Shown: positions 9,358 to 18,322, numbered from the stretch's first letter. The stretch: DNA of 64,000 nt from SABI01 sp963678555 (GCA_963678555.2 CAXXJA010000002.1:744001-808000); one strand, 5' to 3'. Notes: generated from the sequence alone by a model not told the origin. A program made the numbers and translations.

Positions 9358-10106
9358 TTCTATTGAAGACAGAAGAACAGATAAAACGGATAGGGGAGTC
9401 CTGTCGGCTGCTCGCACAGCTGCACGATGAACTCGCCGGGTTCGTTGAGATCGGAATGAGTACCAAAGAGGTTGATTCCTTCGCCTACGATTTTATTACA
9501 AGGCATAAGGGGACACCCGCGTTCCTGAATTACATGGGGTTTCCTGCGACCTGCTGTATCAGCATCAATGAAGAGGTCATTCATGGGATTCCTGGTAAGA
9601 GGATCATCAAGGACGGAGACATCGTCTCCCTTGATATCGGGATCAACCTGAACGGATACATCAGCGATGCAGCCAGAACTCTTATGATCGGAAACGTAGC
9701 CGAGAAGACCAGACGTCTTGTCAAAGTAACCGAAGAGTCCTTCTTCAAGGGAATAGAACGCATCGAGAACGGCAAAGGGCGTATCCATGATATTTCAAAG
9801 GGCGTGTACACGCACGCAGTCAGCAACGGGTTTTCGGTGGTACGTGACTACTGCGGACACGGTGTCGGCCTTGAAGTGCATGAGGAACCGCAGATCCCCA
9901 ACTACGTGTCCTCATTCTCAGCCAATCCCCGCATTCGTGAGGGGATGGTACTGGCAATCGAGCCGATGGTCAATCAGGGAACCGAGGATGTGAAGGTCCT
10001 CTCTGACGGATGGACCGTAGTGACCCGTGACGGACAGCCGAGCAGTCACTATGAACATACGATCGCTGTCACGTCACACGGCATAGAGATCCTTACCCGG
10101 CTCTAG
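9354..10106 (+). CDS. map: Type I methionine aminopeptidase
   Basis: 250 residues, the normal length for the type Ia enzyme that removes the initiator methionine. The metal ligands can be read in order: DIGINLNGYISDAA (two Asp), GHGVG (His), AIEPM (Glu) and YEHTIAV (Glu). The substrate histidine is near residue 76 in HGIPG. Start ATG 9354 overlaps the nusB stop. The following phosphoribosyltransferase begins 13 nt downstream with GGAGG in the gap. Confidence 0.97.
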   Translation: MILLKTEEQIKRIGESCRLLAQLHDELAGFVEIGMSTKEVDSFAYDFITRHKGTPAFLNYMGFPATCCISINEEVIHGIPGKRIIKDGDIVSLDIGINLNGYISDAARTLMIGNVAEKTRRLVKVTEESFFKGIERIENGKGRIHDISKGVYTHAVSNGFSVVRDYCGHGVGLEVHEEPQIPNYVSSFSANPRIREGMVLAIEPMVNQGTEDVKVLSDGWTVVTRDGQPSSHYEHTIAVTSHGIEILTRL

Positions 10107-10119
10107 GAGGAGCAATGAC

Positions 10120-10734
10120 ATGAACAAGGAATTCATCACCCCTGAGATGCAGCGTGATGCGGCACTGAAACTCGTCAATACGATGCACAAGACAGACGGC
10201 TTCGTTCCTGACATCATCTATGTCTCCCTGAGAGGCGGAGTCTATATGGGTAACGTCTTCAGTGAGTATTATAAGCTCATCCGCAATCAGAACGGTGAAC
10301 GACCGGTGTTCTATGCGGCTGTTGTCGCCCGTTCGTATGAAAACATGCGCATGGAGAGCGAGGTTCGGATCGACGGGTGGACGTACAGTCCCGAGCATCT
10401 GCGCAACGGAGATAAGGTTCTCATCGTGGATGACATCTTTGATACCGGGAAAACCGTCAATGCTCTGGTCTCCGTGATCCTTTCCAAGGGAATACCCCGT
10501 GAGGACATCAAGGTAGCGGTCTATGACTACAAGATACCGCTGTTCAGTGATCAGGAACCCCTTCCGATCCAGCCTGATTACTACTGCAGGAAGCATGAAC
10601 TGCATACCCCTCAGGAAGAAGCCTGGATACACTATATGAACCATGAGTTCATCGGACTCACCAAAGAGGAGATAGACCAGCAGTACAGCGATCCCGAGGT
10701 GAGGAACATCCTTCACGAAGTGAGATGTGACTGA
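10120..10734 (+). CDS. Phosphoribosyltransferase family protein
   Basis: 204 residues. The PRPP-binding signature VLIVDDIFDTGKT is complete near residues 103-115 and YVSLRGGVYMGN near 31 fits the PP-loop of type I phosphoribosyltransferases. The extended C-terminal part (YYCRKHELHTPQEEAWIHY) is characteristic of purine-type enzymes of the hypoxanthine/xanthine group; I do not assign a base. It follows map by 13 nt with AGGAGG in front and is closed by a bidirectional terminator. Confidence 0.8.
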   Translation: MNKEFITPEMQRDAALKLVNTMHKTDGFVPDIIYVSLRGGVYMGNVFSEYYKLIRNQNGERPVFYAAVVARSYENMRMESEVRIDGWTYSPEHLRNGDKVLIVDDIFDTGKTVNALVSVILSKGIPREDIKVAVYDYKIPLFSDQEPLPIQPDYYCRKHELHTPQEEAWIHYMNHEFIGLTKEEIDQQYSDPEVRNILHEVRCD

Positions 10735-10758
10735 CACCGTTCACCTGGTCTTACGGAA

Positions 10759-10798
10759 AAAAAGCATCCGAAGAGTTCAATCTCACCGGATGCTTTTT
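10759..10798. terminator. Bidirectional intrinsic terminator
   Basis: A 12-bp perfect inverted repeat (10759-10770 with 10787-10798) with A residues on the left arm and T residues on the right, so it works in both directions. It separates the convergent phosphoribosyltransferase and lipoprotein genes. Confidence 0.9.
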
Positions 10799-10832
10799 CT
10801 TTTCAGTCACACGTACACTGACAGCTATTGAT

Positions 10833-11858
10833 CTAGGGCACAGCAGCGAACTCGATCTCAATGATGCCGTGTTCAGTCGTACCCGCATAGTGCTTCCCTC
10901 CACCGGAAATGTAGCTGATGATATCGAAGGTGGAAAGGGTGGTGACAAAGTCCTCTTCTGCTGTTTCCGTCACACCGTCCGTCATGCTGATCGAGTAGAT
11001 GATGTTGGCACTCCCCTGCATGTACAGTGCATCATCGTTGGTGATGACCGGAAGGAGCATGAACTCCGTATTGGTTGTTTTCAGGGTGATGGTGTGTGCG
11101 GTATCTGTCGGTGGTTCTGTCGCCACATCAGATGACCGGTAGACCGAACCGTCTCCAAGGACGAAAATACCCTGATCAGTACTATCCACAAAGAAGGCAC
11201 GAACTGGGGATACTGCATCTGCTAACACGGGATACCGGGTTCCACCTTCATACAGATAGGAGGTGTAGGTGTCATCAGCGGTCTTCTGAATCTGGACGAG
11301 GAAGGTATCATCATCCTGAGCGAATACCTCTGCGTTCCGGTAGGTTGATGTGGAGAAGGTATCGTATGAGGTCGCAGGAGCACTCACGGTTCTCACTTCG
11401 AAGTCAGTGACAGTCTCGACCACCATGACATCCCCGTGCAGACCCATCGATACCACATCCATCGTACTGTCATACGCCGTAGCACTCGGTGCGGATTCAC
11501 TCTTGAGGATAGAATACAGTGCATTGTTCTCTTCAAGGGCAGCACTCTCACCGATAAAGACACGGGTTGCATCAGTGGCCAGAAGGTTTGCTCTGATCGG
11601 GCTGGTGTTGCTGACGGCAATTTCGGACCAGGTGCCTGCAGCAGTGTTGTACAGCCGCATGCCCGCATCCTTCGTGTGGGCGATAATGTTGCCGTCTGTG
11701 TTGAAATCTATCACGGTGACGGCTCCCACTTCCACGGTAGGCTCTGAAATACTCACGCGGTAGAAGATTCCCTCATCATCGATATTACACGAGAGAGTGA
11801 AGAGAATAAGGAGCGCAGCAGCCCCTGCAAGTGTCCGGTGTATCATTGTGTTTCTCAT
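10833..11858 (-). CDS. Predicted lipoprotein of unknown function
   Basis: 341 residues. The signal peptide ends in LFTLSC, a lipobox placing the lipidated cysteine at residue 24. The rest is soluble, rich in Thr, Ser, Asp and Val, with repeated segments of the form value-aspartate-hydrophobic (for example VIDFNTDGNIIAHTK) that recall WD/PQQ-like beta-propeller blades; this is a visual impression only. AGGAG stands nine bases before ATG 11858. It lies 12 nt downstream of a small barrel gene on the same strand, so the two probably form an operon and may act together at the outer membrane. Confidence 0.7.
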   Translation of the reverse strand: MRNTMIHRTLAGAAALLILFTLSCNIDDEGIFYRVSISEPTVEVGAVTVIDFNTDGNIIAHTKDAGMRLYNTAAGTWSEIAVSNTSPIRANLLATDATRVFIGESAALEENNALYSILKSESAPSATAYDSTMDVVSMGLHGDVMVVETVTDFEVRTVSAPATSYDTFSTSTYRNAEVFAQDDDTFLVQIQKTADDTYTSYLYEGGTRYPVLADAVSPVRAFFVDSTDQGIFVLGDGSVYRSSDVATEPPTDTAHTITLKTTNTEFMLLPVITNDDALYMQGSANIIYSISMTDGVTETAEEDFVTTLSTFDIISYISGGGKHYAGTTEHGIIEIEFAAVP

Positions 11859-11870
11859 GTGGTGCTTCTC

Positions 11871-12473
11871 CTATTCGCCGCGGTACGACAGTGAGAATGT
11901 GACGGGCATAAAGCCCATCACGGTCTCCTGATTATTCGGATTATCAGAGAACAGGAGCAGCTCAGGTATCACCTGGAGCCCTGCTGAAAGAGAGACCCCC
12001 CAGTTCTCAGTCCAAAAGAAACTCACCCCTGCCTCAAGAGTTCCCAGGAGACTCATGAAACTCGTCTCATAGTAGGAGTTATAGGCAAAACCGAGTCCCA
12101 GTGAAAGGGGAAGTTCGACAGTGCCCTGTACCGGCAGATACGTTGCCTTCACCTGAAAGGGAACACTGGTGAACAGATCGCTCTGATCATAGGCAAAGGT
12201 GTAGCCGAGTTCTCCTCCGATAGCAAGGTAAGGATTGAGAAATCCCTGATACCGAATCGCTCCGTATCCACCCGTTTTAAACCGTGTGTCACTGAAGGTC
12301 AGAAGCTGATCCTCCTGGTTGGGGCGGAACATGAACGCCGGCACGACCGGTCCGAATCGGAAGGTGAACATCTGGGAACCTTTTTCATACTCAAGGGGTT
12401 TTGCATCAGATTCTGCTGCGAATATCGGCAGAATAAGCAATATGAGTATCATAAGAACGAGAATTCGCTTCAT
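11871..12473 (-). CDS. Small outer-membrane beta-barrel protein (OmpW-like size)
   Basis: 200 residues with a clear signal peptide cleaved near FAA-ES. The mature part alternates hydrophobic and polar residues with many Gly, Tyr and Phe (for example YLAIGGELGYTFAYD and WGVSLSAGLQV), fitting an eight-stranded barrel. The C-terminus, SLSYRGE, lacks the usual terminal aromatic residue, although a Tyr is four residues in. AGGAG stands nine bases before the ATG. I recall a small barrel gene next to folD in Treponema, which would agree with the context, but could not check it. Confidence 0.65.
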   Translation of the reverse strand: MKRILVLMILILLILPIFAAESDAKPLEYEKGSQMFTFRFGPVVPAFMFRPNQEDQLLTFSDTRFKTGGYGAIRYQGFLNPYLAIGGELGYTFAYDQSDLFTSVPFQVKATYLPVQGTVELPLSLGLGFAYNSYYETSFMSLLGTLEAGVSFFWTENWGVSLSAGLQVIPELLLFSDNPNNQETVMGFMPVTFSLSYRGE

Positions 12474-12519
12474 AGTGTTGAGCTCCTCTCAAGGATTGGT
12501 TTCTAGTTTCTTGACATCC

Positions 12520-12548
12520 ATCATACAGGGTTTGCGACTCTTTGAAAA
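12520..12548 (-). promoter_or_regulatory. Predicted promoter for the barrel-lipoprotein operon
   Basis: Reading the minus strand: TTTTCA (12548-12543), 17-nt spacer, TATGAT (12525-12520). The -35 box lies inside the spacer of a 9-bp inverted repeat (12530-12561), so the promoter could be controlled by a protein bound there. Confidence 0.55.
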
Positions 12549-12561
12549 CCGTGTCGCAAAC
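12530..12561. promoter_or_regulatory. Inverted repeat in the barrel/folD divergent region (operator candidate)
   Basis: Perfect 9-bp arms GTTTGCGAC (12530-12538) and GTCGCAAAC (12553-12561) with a 14-nt spacer, so the arm centres are 23 bp apart, about two helical turns. The element overlaps the predicted -35 of the minus-strand operon and lies about 100 nt before folD. There is no T run on either side, so it is not a terminator. Confidence 0.5.
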
Positions 12562-12658
12562 AGGAGTGAACCGGAATGTCCGGTACGTGTGTACATACCT
12601 GTACGAATTTTGTTATAACAGTATCAGTGAAACCATCCTACGTGTCGGGAGTTACGTC

Positions 12659-13543
12659 ATGAGAGAATTAACAGGAAAAGAAGTGGCAGAATCAGTGTAT
12701 TCGCGGATCAGGACCACCCTCGTACAGATGTTAGAGCATGGGGGAAGAGTGCCTTCCCTTGCAGTCATACTGGTCGGTGACGACCCTGCCAGTCAGGCCT
12801 ATGTGGGCTCGAAACAGAGGATGTGTGAGAAACTCGGGTATTCCCATGTTGATATCCGCCTTCCTGCAGACACTACCCAGGAGCTGCTCATGAAGAAGAT
12901 CCATGAGCTGAATGCCGACGACACTGTAGACGGGATTCTTGTTCAGCTGCCCCTCCCGGCCCATCTCGATGAGAGTGAGGCGATCACCTCGATAGATCCT
13001 GAGAAGGATGTCGACGGTCTTCATCCGATCAATCTCGGACGTCTTGTCAGAGAGGAAGAAACCCTCTATTCCTGCACCCCTCACGGGATCTATCAGATGC
13101 TGAATTATTATCAGATCCCGATAGGCGGCCGCCATGTAGTGATTGTCGGCAGATCAACCCTCATGGGAAAACCGATGGCACTCCTGCTCGCACAGAAGGG
13201 CATAGATGCCACAGTGACCATCTGCCACAGCAGAACGAACAATCTGAAGGAAATCACCTCACAGGCCGATATTCTCATAGCAGCCGTCGGCAGAGCTCAT
13301 ATGATCACTTCCGATATGGTTAAAGATGGAGCGGTAGTGATCGATGTCGGTATCAACCGGATCGACGATCCATCACAAGCGAGAGGCTACAGGCTTACAG
13401 GAGATGTTGATTATGAATCAGTCAAGGAGAAAACCTCAGCAATCACTCCCGTGCCCCGTGGTGTCGGGGTGATGACCATTGCCATGCTGATGGACAATAC
13501 ACTTCTTGCATCACAGAAGAGACAAGGACTGCTTCGGATATGA
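12659..13543 (+). CDS. folD: Bifunctional methylene-THF dehydrogenase / methenyl-THF cyclohydrolase FolD
   Basis: 294 residues, the usual FolD length. It provides 10-formyl-THF and NADPH in one-carbon metabolism. The active-site segment YVGSKQRMCEKLG contains the YxxxK pair, and DGILVQLPLP, EKDVDGLHPINLG and VIVGRSTLMGKP are the standard FolD signatures in order. ATG 12659 is chosen: it gives the normal N-terminus and has GGGA eight nucleotides before it; the open frame extending upstream to 12542 crosses the promoter region. The stop overlaps the miaB start (ATGA). Confidence 0.96.
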   Translation: MRELTGKEVAESVYSRIRTTLVQMLEHGGRVPSLAVILVGDDPASQAYVGSKQRMCEKLGYSHVDIRLPADTTQELLMKKIHELNADDTVDGILVQLPLPAHLDESEAITSIDPEKDVDGLHPINLGRLVREEETLYSCTPHGIYQMLNYYQIPIGGRHVVIVGRSTLMGKPMALLLAQKGIDATVTICHSRTNNLKEITSQADILIAAVGRAHMITSDMVKDGAVVIDVGINRIDDPSQARGYRLTGDVDYESVKEKTSAITPVPRGVGVMTIAMLMDNTLLASQKRQGLLRI

Positions 13544-14850
13544 AAAAGCATCACGAGACGTACTGGATAGAGACCTACGGCTGCCAGATGAACGTTGCCG
13601 AAAGTAACGCCCTTGAAATTTCTCTTGCAGAGTATGGTCTCACACGAGCATCAGGCGATGACACGGCCGACTGTGTGATCATCAATACCTGTTCGGTGAG
13701 AAAGACTGCAGAAAACAGGATATGGGGCAGAATAGGGCACTACAAACACCTCAAGGATACCCGTGATATCACCCTGATCATCACCGGCTGCATGGCCGAA
13801 CGACTCCATGACGAGATCATCGATATGGCACCGGCTGTGGACTATGTCGTGGGAACGAACGATAAACACCGCATAGGCGCAATTCTCACCGGTGCGAGCG
13901 ATGAGAGAAAAAGCGAGTACACCTTCACACACTCCCACTACAAAGAGGGTGAGATCCGTTCGTATGTACCGATCATGAACGGATGCAACAACTTCTGTGC
14001 GTACTGCATCGTACCGTATGTGAGAGGAAGGGAGATCTCACGAAGTGTCGATTCAATCCTGGATGAAGTATCCCGTCTCGAAGACAAGGGTGTCAGGGAG
14101 ATTACGTTACTCGGTCAGAACGTCAATTCGTACACCTATACGCAGAATGGAACCCTGTATCGCTTCCCGGACCTGCTTGACCGTATCACAGGCAGGAACA
14201 GAACCATCCAGTGGTTCCGCTACGAATCTCCTCATCCGAAGGATTTCTCAGAGGAGCTGATTCAGCTGATTGCAGAACGGGATTCCATCCCGAACCACGT
14301 TCATCTACCTCTCCAGAGCGGCTCGAGTGCTGTCCTCAAGGCGATGGGAAGGAAGTACAGCAGGGAAGGGTACCTTGATCTTGTCAACCGGATGAAACAG
14401 GAGGTGAGAGGAATCACCTTCACCAGTGATATCATGGTCGGCTTTCCCGGGGAGAGTGATGAGGACTTCAACGATACCCTCTCTCTCATGCAGGAGGTTG
14501 GTTTTATCGAATCCTTCATGTACTATTTCAACCCGCGGGAAGGCACAGCAGCCGTGAATATGCCGGACCAGATTCCCCTCCCGGTCAAGATGGAGCGACT
14601 GAAGGTGCTCATCAATACTCAGAGAGCGCTCACCAGAGCTCACAAGGAAGCACACACCCGGGGCGCTGTATCCGTGATAGTCGACGGTGTCAGCAAGAAA
14701 GACGAGAACATGCTGCTCGGGCATACCGGGCATGACGAGATGATCGTGTTCTCTCCCGATTCACTTCTCCCTCCCGGAACTGTCGTTCAGGTTGAGAAAA
14801 CAGGACTTATCGGCAGTACCTATACAGGAATCCAGGTCTCAGGAATCTAA
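13540..14850 (+). CDS. miaB: tRNA-2-methylthio-N6-dimethylallyladenosine synthase MiaB
   Basis: 436 residues; a radical-SAM methylthiotransferase acting on i6A37 of tRNAs that read UNN codons. Domains: N-terminal UPF0004 with three cysteines (YGCQMN, NTCSVRKTAENR, TGCMAE), the radical-SAM CxxxCxxC in GCNNFCAYC (about 149-156), and a C-terminal TRAM domain (about 370-434). The stretch RKTAENR is typical of MiaB rather than MtaB or RimO. It is coupled to folD and its last 12 nt overlap the 3' end of the convergent decarboxylase gene. Confidence 0.95.
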   Translation: MKKHHETYWIETYGCQMNVAESNALEISLAEYGLTRASGDDTADCVIINTCSVRKTAENRIWGRIGHYKHLKDTRDITLIITGCMAERLHDEIIDMAPAVDYVVGTNDKHRIGAILTGASDERKSEYTFTHSHYKEGEIRSYVPIMNGCNNFCAYCIVPYVRGREISRSVDSILDEVSRLEDKGVREITLLGQNVNSYTYTQNGTLYRFPDLLDRITGRNRTIQWFRYESPHPKDFSEELIQLIAERDSIPNHVHLPLQSGSSAVLKAMGRKYSREGYLDLVNRMKQEVRGITFTSDIMVGFPGESDEDFNDTLSLMQEVGFIESFMYYFNPREGTAAVNMPDQIPLPVKMERLKVLINTQRALTRAHKEAHTRGAVSVIVDGVSKKDENMLLGHTGHDEMIVFSPDSLLPPGTVVQVEKTGLIGSTYTGIQVSGI

Positions 14851-16350
14851 GCGGGGAAAGTCTTCCTCGATCACATCGATATAGAGTTCTCCCTCCACCT
14901 CATCTACTCCGACGATCGTGAAGCCGAGACGGAAATCGTGATATATCTGATGAATCACCGCTTCATGGATCATCTCACCGGGGATGATCTGGGGGAACCC
15001 GGGAGGATAGATGCAGACCATGTTGCCCGACACTTCCGAGACCGCATCTGAGAGTTTCATCCGCTTCTTCTCTGCGTAGAAGGCGTCACGGGGAGTGAGA
15101 AAGAACTCGGGCAGTTCTCTCGGGTCCTCGAAATCATCAGGTTCGTCTACCAGACCGAAGCCCCGTTCGACCAGCCGTTCAAGAGTCTCACTGAAATAGA
15201 TAAGGTTCTCACGTGTCTGATCAAGGTCGATTGCATCTGCCAGTGACAGGGTGAGCAGCATGTGATTCTCATCCGCAAGTTCTATCTCTATTCCATACTG
15301 CTCGGAAAGAATAACCTTCAGCTTCATCAGGTTGAGGTAATCTTCACTGACCGCCATGAACAGGAGTTTCATCTGATCATAGGCGACGAAATTCCCTGCA
15401 CTCATGACTCCCTTAGGAGGAATAATCACCTGGAAGTTTCTCGTATTCAGCTCATACCTGAGACCTTCCAGCATATTCAGCATCCGGCCATAGAGCTCTC
15501 TACCCGTCCTGTTCGCCTCATCGAGTGCGGCATCGATACTCATGATCATCAGTGCGCTGGGGCTCGTGGTCTGCAGCATGCTGAGCATTCGTGCGATCTT
15601 ATCCTCATACTGGGCATACGTGCCGGCTGAGTGTACCAGAGCACTCTGATACAGCCCTCCGAGGGTCTTATGCATCGACTGGACGACGAAGTCCGCCCCC
15701 TGCTTCAGAGCAGGATGAGGAAACCCTTCATGGAAGGAGAAATGAGTCCCGTGTGCTTCGTCAACGAACAGAGGGACTTCGTGGGAACGGCAGATACTGC
15801 TGATCGACGCAATATCAAGAGCAAGTCCGTAGTAGTTGGGACTCGTGACCATCACCATCCTGATGTCGTGCTGCGTGAGCAGTTCCTCCACCTTCTGCAG
15901 ATCGACTGAGCCGTAGGCATATTCGGGAAGATTCTGAACAGGCTCAAGATATACAGGTATGGCACCGCTGTACACGAGCCCGAACAGGAGAGCCTTGTGG
16001 CACTGCCGGTGCACCAGCACCTTTTCACCCGGTTTCACCAGTGCGCCGAGGACAGCGTGAATACCGACGGAGGATCCATTCACGAGATACCATGACCTGT
16101 GTGCCCCCATGATCTCAGCGGCAACTTCCTGAGCCTCTTTTATACTGGTTCGCGGATAGGCGAGAACATCGGAGCCCTTCACTTCGGTGATATCATAGGC
16201 AAAGACCTCTTCTCCCCAGAGTTTCTTCAGGAGTGGGGGTGCACCGAGTCCCTGTTTATGCCCCGGCATGCAGTAGAAGGATTTTGCTGTGGTTACGTAT
16301 TCGCTCAGGTGGGAAGCGAATGGTGTTGTCATGGGCTGGTCATCGTGCAC
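14839..16350 (-). CDS. Orn/Lys/Arg decarboxylase family PLP enzyme
   Basis: About 503 residues. Fold-type I PLP enzyme of the short decarboxylase group (like Bacillus SpeA/YaaO): FYCMPGHKQG near the N-terminus, VDEAHGTHF with the PLP aspartate, and SMHKT with the Schiff-base lysine. The C-terminal decarboxylase domain follows (PPGFPQIIPGE). The product is probably agmatine, cadaverine or putrescine; substrate is not decided. GTG 16350 is chosen because a full AGGAGGT (16357-16363) stands six bases before it; the ORF extends 33 codons further but has no ribosome site. A regulated stand-alone gene, divergent from uraA. Confidence 0.87.
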   Translation of the reverse strand: MHDDQPMTTPFASHLSEYVTTAKSFYCMPGHKQGLGAPPLLKKLWGEEVFAYDITEVKGSDVLAYPRTSIKEAQEVAAEIMGAHRSWYLVNGSSVGIHAVLGALVKPGEKVLVHRQCHKALLFGLVYSGAIPVYLEPVQNLPEYAYGSVDLQKVEELLTQHDIRMVMVTSPNYYGLALDIASISSICRSHEVPLFVDEAHGTHFSFHEGFPHPALKQGADFVVQSMHKTLGGLYQSALVHSAGTYAQYEDKIARMLSMLQTTSPSALMIMSIDAALDEANRTGRELYGRMLNMLEGLRYELNTRNFQVIIPPKGVMSAGNFVAYDQMKLLFMAVSEDYLNLMKLKVILSEQYGIEIELADENHMLLTLSLADAIDLDQTRENLIYFSETLERLVERGFGLVDEPDDFEDPRELPEFFLTPRDAFYAEKKRMKLSDAVSEVSGNMVCIYPPGFPQIIPGEMIHEAVIHQIYHDFRLGFTIVGVDEVEGELYIDVIEEDFPRLDS

Positions 16351-16672
16351 GAAACAACCTCCTGTAATCATGGAATAACTGGTACAGTTGAAACGCGTGA
16401 AAGACCTGATTATTCTCAGAGTTCCTCTTTCGTTTATGCGCTCACCCACTTTGCCTCAAACAGGGACATTTTACAATAAGTAGGGAGAAATTTATATGAT
16501 TTTTTTCCCGCAGGACTGTGCGCAGAACCGGTCAGAAGACCACTGAATGGTGTATGTATATACACTGCAATGAATATTGATTGAATATTCTTATGAATAA
16601 CACTAGGCATGAGGGGGGAAATAGTGCATGCTAGCTAGCAAAAAAGAGAACATACCACCCAGGAGGATTTTC
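16351..16672. other. Intergenic region between the decarboxylase and uraA: repeats, no gene
   Basis: 322 nt between divergent genes. It holds a palindrome-rich block: GTGTAT-GTAT-ATACAC (16550-16565), an inverted repeat GAATATT-GATTG-AATATTC (16572-16590), and three direct copies of TGAATA at 16571, 16582 and 16594, spaced 11 and 12 nt. No convincing sigma70 promoter pair, tRNA or ORF could be defined. The uraA ribosome site AGGAGG is at 16661-16666. The spacing by about one helical turn suggests a regulator-binding region. Confidence 0.5.
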
Positions 16673-17905
16673 GTGAAAGCTTCAACAATCAACGGCAAGA
16701 CAGTCGTGCTCGGTCTCCAGCATACATTCGTCATGTTCGGTGCCACAGTACTTGTCCCCATTCTCACAGGTCTCGACATAGCCGTAGCCCTGTTCGCTGC
16801 CGGTGTCGGCACCCTGATTTTCCATGTCATCACAGGATTCAAGGTCCCGGTGTTTCTGGGCAGTTCATTCGCGTTCATTCCAGGCATCATCGCGGTGACT
16901 GCAGCGGAAGGAGACATCAGTTATGCACTGGGAGGCATTTTCATTGCAGGTTTCCTGTACATCATCGTCGCTCTCATCTTCAAGTATGTTGGATCTCACA
17001 AGCTGCATGATATTCTTCCCCCTCACGTTACCGGGCCGATGATCATCATGATAGGCCTTATCCTTGCCCCTGTAGCTATCAGTAATGCCAACGGTACCAA
17101 CTCTCCCGATCTATCCAAGAATATCGCATGGCTGATTGCCCTGTTCACCTTCGCCAGCGGCGTGTTCGTGAAAATCTACTTCGAACGCTTCGGCTGGAAA
17201 TTCGCCAGCAATCTCCCTGTCCTCATCTCCCTCATCGCCGGCTATCTGTTCGCATCGATTCTCGGTGCAACTGATTTCACCGCGGTGATGGAAGCATCCT
17301 GGTTCGGCTTCCCTGCCTTTACCACTCCCTCATTCTCTATCAAGGCTATTACTATCATACTGCCTATTGCAATCGTCACTATGGTGGAACATTTTGGTGA
17401 TGTGCTGGCAATAGGCAATGTCGTGGAAAAGGATTTCATAGAAGATCCAGGTATCCATAGGACTCTTATCGGTGACGGGTTAGCCACATCACTGTCCGCC
17501 TTCATCGGAGGACCTGCAAATACCACATACAGTGAAAATACCGGTGCTGTCGCACTTACCGGCGCAAAAGAACCGGTGATCATGAGAATAGCCGCCGTTT
17601 TCGCAATCATCCTTTCCATGATACCGAAGTTCACTGCCCTGATAGCCACGATACCGGCCCCGGTCATCGGCGGTATCAGCATACTGCTGTTCGGAATGAT
17701 ATCATCAATCGGAATCAAGAACATGGTTGATGCCAAGGTGAACCTGTCTAATCCAAGACTGCTGATTGTCAGTGCATCGATGCTTGTTCTCGGTCTCGGA
17801 GGCGCGTCGATAGAAATCGGTCCGGTGGAACTTTCCGGCCTCGGACTCTCTGCACTCTTCGGTGTTATCGTGAACGCAATTCTGAGACCGCACAAGGAGA
17901 GATAG
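16673..17905 (+). CDS. uraA: Uracil permease (nucleobase:cation symporter-2 family)
   Basis: About 410 residues and 12-14 hydrophobic segments. The QHTFVMFGATVLVPILTGL start, the EHFGDVLAIGNVV segment and GGPANTTYSENTGAVALTG are signatures of the UraA/RutG branch of the NCS2 (NAT) family, proton-linked nucleobase importers of the inner membrane. GTG 16673 is chosen because AGGAGG is six bases before it and because it removes 15 residues of polar leader that other UraA proteins lack. It stands alone in its unit and faces YjbQ. Confidence 0.92.
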   Translation: MKASTINGKTVVLGLQHTFVMFGATVLVPILTGLDIAVALFAAGVGTLIFHVITGFKVPVFLGSSFAFIPGIIAVTAAEGDISYALGGIFIAGFLYIIVALIFKYVGSHKLHDILPPHVTGPMIIMIGLILAPVAISNANGTNSPDLSKNIAWLIALFTFASGVFVKIYFERFGWKFASNLPVLISLIAGYLFASILGATDFTAVMEASWFGFPAFTTPSFSIKAITIILPIAIVTMVEHFGDVLAIGNVVEKDFIEDPGIHRTLIGDGLATSLSAFIGGPANTTYSENTGAVALTGAKEPVIMRIAAVFAIILSMIPKFTALIATIPAPVIGGISILLFGMISSIGIKNMVDAKVNLSNPRLLIVSASMLVLGLGGASIEIGPVELSGLGLSALFGVIVNAILRPHKER

Positions 17906-17911
17906 AGCCGA

Positions 17912-17936
17912 ACCCGGCTTCTTCCCTCAGCCGGGT
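17912..17936 (+). terminator. Hairpin between uraA and yjbQ, possible terminator
   Basis: An 8-bp perfect stem (17912-17919 with 17929-17936), 9-nt loop, followed on the plus strand by ATGCATTTT. The T run is interrupted, and the right arm covers the yjbQ stop codon. Termination of uraA is plausible but weak. Confidence 0.45.
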
Positions 17937-18322
17937 ATGCATTTTACGTATACCTGGCGTACTCTCGGTCCGTCGAACTCCACGAGGTATATTCCCTGCC
18001 AGATGCCGAGCTGAAGGCGCCCCTTATCGATGATGACGGTGCATGATGCTCCCATCGCGGAGGAGCGGGCATGGGCATGAGAGTTGCCTTCCATGTGGCG
18101 AAACCGTCTGTCTGAGGGAAACGCCTGAGCGAAACTGAGACGCAGGTCATGCTGAACATCAGGGTCTGCGTTCTCGTTCAGTGTGATACCGCAGGTTGTG
18201 TGGGGTGTGAATACTGTGCAGATACCCTCTGTGATCCCTTCCGATCTGATCATCTGCTGTACCCTTGCGGTAATATCAAAAAACCCTTCAGCCTCTGTCT
18301 TGATATCAAGTGTTGTATACAT
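17927..18322 (-). CDS. YjbQ family protein (UPF0047)
   Basis: 131 residues, the exact family size. The signature THATC-like block FTPHTTCGITLNENADPDV, then HMEGNSHAHARSSAMG and GIWQGIYLVEFDGPR are the conserved segments; the His and Glu residues are thought to bind a metal. Weak thiamine-phosphate synthase activity has been reported for the E. coli homologue; the true role is unknown. It is a single gene convergent with uraA and divergent from the outer-membrane protein gene. Confidence 0.9.
   Translation of the reverse strand: MYTTLDIKTEAEGFFDITARVQQMIRSEGITEGICTVFTPHTTCGITLNENADPDVQHDLRLSFAQAFPSDRRFRHMEGNSHAHARSSAMGASCTVIIDKGRLQLGIWQGIYLVEFDGPRVRQVYVKCIPG

Noticed and set aside
12511..12516. 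Perfect TTGACA on the plus strand upstream of folD
   Set aside because: No -10 hexamer at 16-18 nt; only CATACA at a spacing too short for sigma70.
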